DNA of 64,000 nucleotides from Amycolatopsis aidingensis (lineage in GTDB: Bacteria > Actinomycetota > Actinomycetes > Mycobacteriales > Pseudonocardiaceae): NCBI RefSeq assembly GCF_018885265.1, contig NZ_CP076538.1:4624001-4688000 (forward strand), read 5' to 3'. The notes under the pieces are model-generated. The model searched no databases. It was not told where the DNA came from and saw only the letters and a list, made by a program, of their open reading frames with translations. Position 1 is the first letter of the stretch. Every line of letters begins with the position of its first letter. This document shows positions 58,913 to 64,000 of this stretch, one piece after another. The position numbers and the translations under genes were made by a program.

Positions 58913-59316
58913 GCACCTCCGATGAAGATCGTCTTCGCCGAGGTGGCCATGGTGGCCATCAGGCGGCCCGGCGACCGCATCAGCACCTCGGCGATGTGGT
59001 TGGTGGCACCGCGTTCGGCGCTGCAGGTGGTGCATCCGATCCAGCCGAACCGGCCCTCGTTCCCGGCGATCAGCTGCCGCACGATGGCGGCGCTGGAGGG
59101 ATAGGCCACCTCCGGGGCGCGAGTGTTCTTCGGTTTGGTCTCGCCGTGCGTGTCCTGGGTGAGCATGTTCGCGTAACCGCAGGCCCATACCCGCACCGCG
59201 CCACCCCTGCGCAGCATCGCCTCGGACAGCCGGAGCACGGTGGTGAAGGTGTCGTTGTAGTGCGGCGGGGCCGTCATGATGAGCAGCAGGTCCCAGCGGC
59301 GGGTCGGCAGGGCCAT
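58909..59316 (-). CDS. DsrE-family-like small protein 2 (CxxC)
   Basis: 135 residues. WDLLLIMTAPPHYNDTFTTVLRLSEAMLRRGG is typical of the first beta-alpha unit of DsrE/TusD proteins. VWACGYANML follows, then WIGCTTCSAERGATNH with a CxxC pair that could carry a persulfide or bind metal. It is the middle member of three tightly overlapping DsrE-like genes (TGATG with the next upstream gene, GTGA with the downstream one). Confidence 0.6.
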   Translation of the reverse strand: MALPTRRWDLLLIMTAPPHYNDTFTTVLRLSEAMLRRGGAVRVWACGYANMLTQDTHGETKPKNTRAPEVAYPSSAAIVRQLIAGNEGRFGWIGCTTCSAERGATNHIAEVLMRSPGRLMATMATSAKTIFIGGA

Positions 59317-59651
59317 CAGTGCCACACCGCCTGACCGTCCGTGCTGAGCAGCTCCTCCGCCACGGCGTCCATCTCGACCAGCACGGTCCCTGCGGGCGGT
59401 GCCGTCGCGGCCAGTGCCCGCTGGCGCAGCGAGAAGCCGTCCACCCACACCTGGCCACCGCCGTCGAGGACGCCGCGCACCGCGGTGCTCGCCTCCGGCA
59501 CCGCGGCGAGCACCCCATCCTGCACCAGCAGCAGGACCACCTCGTGCCCGGCCGCGGCCAGCTCCCCGGCGTCGCGGACGAACCGGCTCGCGTTCGGGCC
59601 GCTCCACGGGCCCTGGCTCTCGATCATCAGGTAGCGCGATCCCGCGCTCAT
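59316..59651 (-). CDS. DsrE-family-like small protein 3 (TusB/DsrH-like, no Cys)
   Basis: 111 residues. RYLMIESQGPWSGPNASRFVRDAGELAAAGHEVVLLLVQDGVLAA resembles DsrE/DsrH/TusB proteins. VWVDGFSLRQRAL and a final GQAVWH complete the fold. It contains no cysteine, so it would be a structural or non-sulfur subunit. Its start overlaps the stop of the hotdog D gene (ATGA). Confidence 0.55.
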   Translation of the reverse strand: MSAGSRYLMIESQGPWSGPNASRFVRDAGELAAAGHEVVLLLVQDGVLAAVPEASTAVRGVLDGGGQVWVDGFSLRQRALAATAPPAGTVLVEMDAVAEELLSTDGQAVWH

Positions 59652-60079
59652 CCCACGGCCACCAGGGTTTCCCTGCCACCGTCCACGATGGACTTCCCGG
59701 TTTCCGGCTCCAGGTCGATGAAGCGCAGCCGGAAGGTGGCCACCTTGCCATTGCCCGCGCCACAGGTGGCGCGCACCTCGCGCTGCCCGTCGCCCGGCGT
59801 GATCGCACAGTCCACCGTCACGGTGTCGCCGGGTGGCACCACGGAGTTGAACCGGGCGGACCGCACCCCTGCCAGCCGGGTCCGCACCCCTGCCGCGTGC
59901 GCGTGCCCGATGACCAGGTGCTGCACCAGGTCCAGCAGGTACATCCCCGGCAGCAGCTCGAATCCGGGATAGTGGCCGCGGAAGACCTCCTCGGCGGGGT
60001 TCACCACCACCTCGGCCAGCAGGCCGTCTGCCCGCTCGGACAGCACGGAAACCCCTGGCAGGAGCGGGGCCGCGCTCAC
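59648..60079 (-). CDS. FabZ-like hotdog protein D
   Basis: 143 residues. It has RGHYPGFELLPGMYLLDLVQHLVIG, which keeps the catalytic His (GHYPG) but has Asp where FabZ has Glu. It may be a dehydratase, an isomerase or a partner subunit for a Glu-bearing hotdog such as A or C. The GTG start at 60079 overlaps the ACP stop (GTGA), so it is co-translated with the ACP. Confidence 0.82.
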   Translation of the reverse strand: MSAAPLLPGVSVLSERADGLLAEVVVNPAEEVFRGHYPGFELLPGMYLLDLVQHLVIGHAHAAGVRTRLAGVRSARFNSVVPPGDTVTVDCAITPGDGQREVRATCGAGNGKVATFRLRFIDLEPETGKSIVDGGRETLVAVG

Positions 60080-60327
60080 CGCTGCGCCGATTTCGTGTTG
60101 AGCAGGTGGCAGATGTCCGGAAAGGTGCGTACCTGGACCATCTCCTTCTCGGCGATCTGCACCTGGTACTTCCGCTGCAGGGTCACGGCCAGTTCCAGGG
60201 CGATCAGCGAGTCCACCTCGAGGTCCTCGACGAACCGCACCTCGTCGGTCAGCGACTCCGGAAGGACGTCCACCACATCGGCGACCAGGGTGCGAAGTTC
60301 GTCCACATCGACTGCCTGAGCTGACAC
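60076..60327 (-). CDS. Acyl carrier protein (second)
   Basis: 83 residues with the phosphopantetheine Ser in DLEVDSLIALELA (about 35-47). The first helix is DELRTLVADVVDVLPESLTDEV. It starts with GTG 60327, preceded by AAGGAG, which is itself adjacent to one arm of an inverted repeat (60337-60346). It is the first gene of the tightly overlapping set 57098-60327, so it probably carries the intermediates handled by the hotdog enzymes. Confidence 0.92.
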   Translation of the reverse strand: MSAQAVDVDELRTLVADVVDVLPESLTDEVRFVEDLEVDSLIALELAVTLQRKYQVQIAEKEMVQVRTFPDICHLLNTKSAQR

Positions 60328-60336
60328 AAGTTCTCC

Positions 60337-60386
60337 TTGCCAGGGCCCGCGACCGCGGTCGCCGGGATCGGATCACGCCCTGGCAA
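60337..60386 (-). promoter_or_regulatory. 10-bp inverted repeat next to the ACP ribosome-binding site
   Basis: TTGCCAGGGC (60337-60346) and GCCCTGGCAA (60377-60386) are perfect reverse complements, and the 10-base palindrome GACCGCGGTC (60351-60360) lies between them. The promoter-distal arm abuts the AAGGAG of the ACP gene, so a folded leader could hide the ribosome-binding site. It could also be a DNA operator. Confidence 0.5.
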
Positions 60387-60460
60387 CCCCACCACCGGCG
60401 CGCGGTGAGCGACAACCATGCATCCAACTCTTCGATGTTGGCGGGCCTCATCCCGCGTCG

Positions 60461-61471
60461 TCAGGCGCCCTCGGCTGCCTCCTCGGCCCGTACCACCGCG
60501 CTGCGCTCGCTCAGCAGCAGGACGGCGGCGATACCGATGATCAGGCCCGCCAGCAGCGCGCCCAGGCTCACCGCCCGGTTCAGCGGGGTGATGGTGTCGC
60601 TCAACGGCGCCTTCAGCACATTGCTCAGGGTGCGGAAGAACCCGTATGCGAACAGGGATCCGGCGCCGATCCAGGTGAAAACCACCGCGGTGGTAAACCG
60701 TCCGCGGGTGGGCAGCAGGCGACGCGCCCCGGTGCCGACCAGCGCCAGCACACCGAGTACCGCCAGCAGCGCCCCGATCCCCTCGACGGCCTCCACCACC
60801 CTGGTCGCGAAGGTCCACTCCCCCGTCCGCAGCGCGGCCGGGGCGAGGACGGCCTGATACAGGTGCAGCACGGCGATGACCGCCGCCAGCACCGCGCCGG
60901 TGATGCCCAGCACGCGCTGCACGGGGAAGGTGGTGCCGCGCTCGGGCTCGACGGGCAGCTCGGCAATGGCCTCGGCCCACCGTTGCCGCGCGTACAGCAC
61001 GAACGCGCCACCCAGCAGCAGTCCCTGCACCGCGAAGGAACTGCCGACGATCACGTACGTCCAGTTCTCCACCAGCCCGTCCTGCATGCTCACCAGCTGG
61101 CCGGAGGTGGTCAGCCCATGCAGGAAGTCCACCACGACCTCGACGAAGGCGGGCACCAGGAAGCCGGTTCCGACCCAGATCGGGACCAGCACCAGCCAGG
61201 CTGGCAACCGCAGCCCCCAGTCCTGGGTCAGGGCCAGCGCCAGCAGCACGGCCACCAGGTCCAGCGCGGCGGTGGCGGCGTTCTGCGCCTGCCAGCCGGA
61301 GTATGCGGGGGACTCGGGCGGAACGCCGACCATGACGTCGAACACCCACAGCACCTTGAGGGTGAGGTACGGCAGCACCGCCACGATCACGCCGTAGCCG
61401 CAGATGCGCCGGTACAGCCTGCGGGGGCGGCGGACGGCAGCGGAGGGCGCCGTCGTCACGGGGGTCGTCAT
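60461..61471 (-). CDS. Polytopic membrane protein of unknown function (second)
   Basis: 336 residues with about eight transmembrane spans. VLPYLTLKVLWVF and the following GxPPESPAYSGW region resemble the membrane protein at 6990-8042, though the similarity is weak. ATG 61471 begins MTTPVTTAPSAAV. It is divergent from the KS gene at 61657 and first in the long minus-strand series. No transport motif is recognised; resistance or transport is possible. Confidence 0.7.
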   Translation of the reverse strand: MTTPVTTAPSAAVRRPRRLYRRICGYGVIVAVLPYLTLKVLWVFDVMVGVPPESPAYSGWQAQNAATAALDLVAVLLALALTQDWGLRLPAWLVLVPIWVGTGFLVPAFVEVVVDFLHGLTTSGQLVSMQDGLVENWTYVIVGSSFAVQGLLLGGAFVLYARQRWAEAIAELPVEPERGTTFPVQRVLGITGAVLAAVIAVLHLYQAVLAPAALRTGEWTFATRVVEAVEGIGALLAVLGVLALVGTGARRLLPTRGRFTTAVVFTWIGAGSLFAYGFFRTLSNVLKAPLSDTITPLNRAVSLGALLAGLIIGIAAVLLLSERSAVVRAEEAAEGA

Positions 61472-61540
61472 GGGGCGCACCCTACCGGCAGCCAACCGGG
61501 ATCCAGTTCCCTCTCAGGAGCGAGTTCCTGCTACCAGCGG

Positions 61541-61572
61541 GCCGGGATCCCGGCGCCATTCAAGCTTTGAAT
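61541..61572. promoter_or_regulatory. Adjacent dyads in the divergent promoter region, candidate LysR box
   Basis: GCCGGGATCCCGGC (61541-61554) is a perfect palindrome. ATTCAA-GCT-TTGAAT (61558-61572) follows four bases later and fits the T-N11-A rule of LysR-type operators. A LysR-family gene lies at the window's right edge. A further hairpin, TCGCGGG-TGTG-CCCGCGA (61608-61625), lies nearer the KS start. Confidence 0.5.
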
Positions 61573-61656
61573 CGGGGCACCGGCCGGGCCGCGCTCGCCG
61601 GTTAGGTTCGCGGGTGTGCCCGCGAATCGCGCGGGCCCGGCCCGGACAGGAGGGAT

Positions 61657-62751
61657 GTGTCGGCTCCCGTCATCACCGGCCTCGGCGCGGTGACCTGCCT
61701 TGGCCATTCGGTGTCCGAGCTGTGGGCGGCGCTGGCCGGTGCGGTGCCGCCGGACCCTTCCTACACCGCGGATTCCCGCTACGGCTCCGAAGGTGGCGGC
61801 CGGGCGGGCGCACTGGCATCGGACGCGGTCGGCCAGGCCGTCGCCGATGCCCGACTGACCACATCGGATCTTCGCGGCGCAGGCCTGGTCCTCGGCACCA
61901 CCCTCGGTGACATCGACCGGTTCGAGGACGAGCACGCCGCGCCGCCGGAGGCAGGACCGTACCGGCTCGGCGAGCGGATCGCGGCGGAGTTCGGCATCGG
62001 CGGGCCGAACCACAGCGTGAGTACCGCGTGTTCCTCGGGTGCGCTGGCCGTGGGCACCGCGGCCGACCTGATCGCAGCCGGGGCGGCGGAGATCGTGATC
62101 GTATGCGGCAGCGACTGCCATTCCACCGTGTCCAGGGGCATGCTCGAGCGGCTCGACCTGCTCGATCCCGCGGCCTGCCGCCCGTTCGACGCCGACCGCG
62201 GCGGGATGGTGCCCGGTGAGGGGGCAGCCGCCGTGGTGCTGGAATCCGCGGAGTCCGCCCGCGGCAGGCAGGCCCGGCGCTACGCCACTGTGACGGGTAA
62301 CGAATGGAGCGCCGACGCCCACCACCCGACCGCGCCGGAGCCGGAAGGCGACCAGTTCCGGCGGGCCATGGCACAGGCGGTGCGCGGGTCCGGCGGCGAA
62401 CCGGGGGCGGTGCTACCGCACCGGGCCGGAATCCCGATGAACGACGTGGTGGAGACCGCGGCCGTGGCCGGCCTGCTGGGCCCGGCGGCGGCCCGGATCC
62501 CCGCCTACGGGATCAAGGCGATGACCGGGCACACCGCTGGTGCCGCCGGGGTACTGGCCTGTGTGGTCGGCGCGCTGATCCTGGGCGCGGGTGTGGTCCC
62601 GCCGAACGCGAACGTCGGCACCCCGGATCCGGACTGCGAGCTGTTCGTGCCCACCGCGGGGCCAACGGAACTGCCCGCCCCGCGGGTGCTCGTCACGGCC
62701 ACCGGTTTCGGCGGCAGCAATGTGGCGCTCGTGCTGGGGGCCGCCGGATGA
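61657..62751 (+). CDS. Ketosynthase, plus-strand pair member 1
   Basis: 364 residues. The Cys is in SVSTACSSGALAVG (about 127-140). The usual HGTGT is altered to PHRAGIPMND, keeping the His, and GIKAMTGHTAGAAG keeps the second His, so it can be active. It is shorter than a standard KS. I chose GTG 61657, which has AGGAGG just upstream; an ATG two bases earlier is out of frame. The stop overlaps the ATG of the next gene (ATGA). It may prime or finish the polyketide, or form a separate KS-CLF pair. Confidence 0.88.
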   Translation: MSAPVITGLGAVTCLGHSVSELWAALAGAVPPDPSYTADSRYGSEGGGRAGALASDAVGQAVADARLTTSDLRGAGLVLGTTLGDIDRFEDEHAAPPEAGPYRLGERIAAEFGIGGPNHSVSTACSSGALAVGTAADLIAAGAAEIVIVCGSDCHSTVSRGMLERLDLLDPAACRPFDADRGGMVPGEGAAAVVLESAESARGRQARRYATVTGNEWSADAHHPTAPEPEGDQFRRAMAQAVRGSGGEPGAVLPHRAGIPMNDVVETAAVAGLLGPAAARIPAYGIKAMTGHTAGAAGVLACVVGALILGAGVVPPNANVGTPDPDCELFVPTAGPTELPAPRVLVTATGFGGSNVALVLGAAG

Positions 62752-63635
62752 CGGTGCCGATCGGCGGATTCGGGGCGCTGTCCTCGCCCCCGCGTCCGGA
62801 CGGCTGGTTCGACCCCGCCGCCCACCTCGGCAGGCGCGGCTGGAAGTACCTGACCCCGGCCACCAGGTTCCTGCTCGCGGCGGCGAACCTGGCGCTGGGC
62901 AGGCAGCAGGGGGATCCGGCCGCGTCCGGCCAGGACTCCACCGGGCTGGGCGTGTTCACCGGTACCCACCAGTGCATCACCGGGCTGCACGAGAAGCTGT
63001 ACCGCACGATCCGGCAGGAGGGGGTTGGCGAGCTCAGCCCGGTCGAGCTCCCCGGCTTCGCCGCGAACATCCCGGCCACCCAGCTGGCGATCACGCTCGG
63101 CGCGCGGGCCTGCGCGGTGACCCTGACCAATCCGGTGACCGGCGGCCTGGAGGGAGTCCTGCTCGGGGCCCAGGCGATCCGGCGTGGCCGGGCGGCCAGG
63201 GTACTGGCCACGGCGGCCGAGCAGGCCGCCCCCGGTGCCCCCGGCGAGGGCGCCGGGGTGCTGGTGCTCGGCGGCGCGGTGGACCGGCCGCAGGGCACGG
63301 TGCTCGGCGGGGTCTCCCGCTTCCTGCCGGATCCCGGCGGCCCGGCGCTGCCCGCGGACCTGGGTGTGGAGCTCGCCGCCTCCCTCGCCGGGGTGGGCCC
63401 GGTGCGGGTGGTGGCCTGCGGGCCGGCACGGACGGCGCCCCTCGCCGACGCGCTCGGCACCGAACTGGCCGGATCCGGCGTCCCCATCGCGGGCACGGAC
63501 TACACCGAAGCCCGGCATGGCACGGTCAGCCCGCTGCTGACCATGGGTGCCCTGCTGGAGCGGCCGGGCGCCGCGGTGGTGCTGGCCGCCTCCGGCCGCG
63601 GCCACCTGTGTGCGCTGGCCCTGCGCTCCCACTAG
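62748..63635 (+). CDS. Ketosynthase-like/chain-length-factor-like protein lacking the Cys
   Basis: 295 residues. HLGRRGWKYLTPATRFLLAAANLAL and PGFAANIPATQLAITLGARACAVTLTNPVTGGLEG match the first half of KS/CLF proteins, with TNPVTGG in place of the nucleophile elbow. The second half is short. It starts at ATG 62748 overlapping the KS stop and is presumably its inactive partner. Its end overlaps the convergent LysR gene by four bases. Confidence 0.78.
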   Translation: MTVPIGGFGALSSPPRPDGWFDPAAHLGRRGWKYLTPATRFLLAAANLALGRQQGDPAASGQDSTGLGVFTGTHQCITGLHEKLYRTIRQEGVGELSPVELPGFAANIPATQLAITLGARACAVTLTNPVTGGLEGVLLGAQAIRRGRAARVLATAAEQAAPGAPGEGAGVLVLGGAVDRPQGTVLGGVSRFLPDPGGPALPADLGVELAASLAGVGPVRVVACGPARTAPLADALGTELAGSGVPIAGTDYTEARHGTVSPLLTMGALLERPGAAVVLAASGRGHLCALALRSH

Positions 63636-64000
63636 CTGTCGAAACCGGTGGCAAGGAAGGCATCCCGCGCCGGGGAGATAGTGTGCTGCGGCCACAACGC
63701 GTGCAGCGGCACGAACACCGACGGCCGCAGGTCGATGACCCGCACCTCGCCGCCGGACACGGGTCCGGGAGCATTCGTGACGAAGGCGAGGTGGCCGGTG
63801 CCGAGCACGGCGGTGACCGGTGGGGTTCCCTGGACGGGGTTGCGCCGCACCCGCGGTTCGAACCCGGCGCGGCGGCAGTGTTCGATGAGCAGGTCGGTGT
63901 AGCCGGAGCGGCCGGGGCGGCCCCAGACCATGATGGACTCCCCGGCGAGTTCGGGCAGCCGCACCGACTCCCGCTCGGCGAACTGGTGCCCCGCTGGCAC
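63632..64000 (-). CDS. LysR-family transcriptional regulator, C-terminal part (cut by window edge)
   Basis: The last 122 codons of a LysR effector-binding domain, with ESIMVWGRPGRSGYTDLLIEHCRRAGFEPRV, GHLAFVTNAP and a final FVPLHALWPQHTISPARDAFLATGF, as in typical members. The DNA-binding half lies beyond the right edge. It may control the divergent promoter region near 61.5 kb, which contains a T-N11-A dyad. That link is inferred. Confidence 0.8.
   Translation of the reverse strand: MPAGHQFAERESVRLPELAGESIMVWGRPGRSGYTDLLIEHCRRAGFEPRVRRNPVQGTPPVTAVLGTGHLAFVTNAPGPVSGGEVRVIDLRPSVFVPLHALWPQHTISPARDAFLATGFDS

Overview
The window is high-GC actinomycete DNA, probably from a Pseudonocardiales-type organism (Amycolatopsis/Prauserella-like). 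This rests on base composition, frequent GTG starts and the domain style of the megasynthases; it is not a firm assignment. Almost all of it (about 5.7-63.6 kb) is one natural-product gene cluster. It combines a three-protein nonribosomal peptide synthetase (NRPS), a highly reducing type II polyketide (PKS) gene set, four P450s and a stand-alone adenylation protein. This combination (multiple KS/CLF pairs, KR, hotdog dehydratases, DsbA-like isomerase, starter C domain) is the known signature of cinnamoyl-lipid-capped (depsi)peptides of the skyllamycin / WS9326A / coprisamide type. I infer that class; the exact product is not recognised.

Layout. 0.16-5.7 kb: a carboxymuconolactone-decarboxylase-like protein, a NarL-type response regulator, two membrane sensor kinases and a TrmB/LuxR-type regulator, separated by a dyad-rich divergent control region. 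5.7-10.3 kb (minus strand): two paralogous P450s around a membrane protein, then a frameshifted SbnA-like diaminopropionate enzyme. 10.5-18.7 kb: stand-alone A-T protein, DrrAB-like ABC exporter, SyrP-like hydroxylase, ferredoxin, two more P450s and MbtH. 18.7-46.4 kb: the NRPS, transcribed NRPS1 (38750-46378), NRPS2, NRPS3. 46.4-48.1 kb: an alpha/beta-hydrolase fused to a double-hotdog thioesterase-like domain. 48.3-60.3 kb: the type II PKS block (KS, CLF and truncated KS proteins, two ACPs, KR, isomerase, four hotdog domains) plus three DsrE-like proteins and a 46-residue peptide gene. 60.5-64 kb: a second membrane protein, a divergent KS/KS-like pair and the 3' part of a LysR regulator.

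How it works (inference). The PKS enzymes build a polyene acyl chain that the isomerase and oxidative enzymes turn into an aryl-polyene cap. The starter C domain of NRPS1 joins it to Thr. My reading of the adenylation codes is Thr - N-Me-X - X - Val - D-Phe - Asx - Pro - X. The eighth module has lost its A domain, so its residue must be delivered in trans, probably by the stand-alone A-T protein. The C-terminal thioesterase releases the chain, probably as a Thr1 macrolactone. P450s and the SyrP-like oxygenase oxidise residues, and DrrAB exports the product.

The most interesting points are: a three-copy intergenic repeat with nested, co-varying inverted repeats; a trio of DsrE/TusBCD-like proteins inside a PKS operon; an apparent excised epimerase domain and an apparent collapsed A domain; two frame breaks (SbnA and a hotdog pair); and a small peptide gene with a strong ribosome-binding site. 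From 61.5 kb down to 5.7 kb every gene is on the minus strand and most overlap their neighbours by 1-8 bases.
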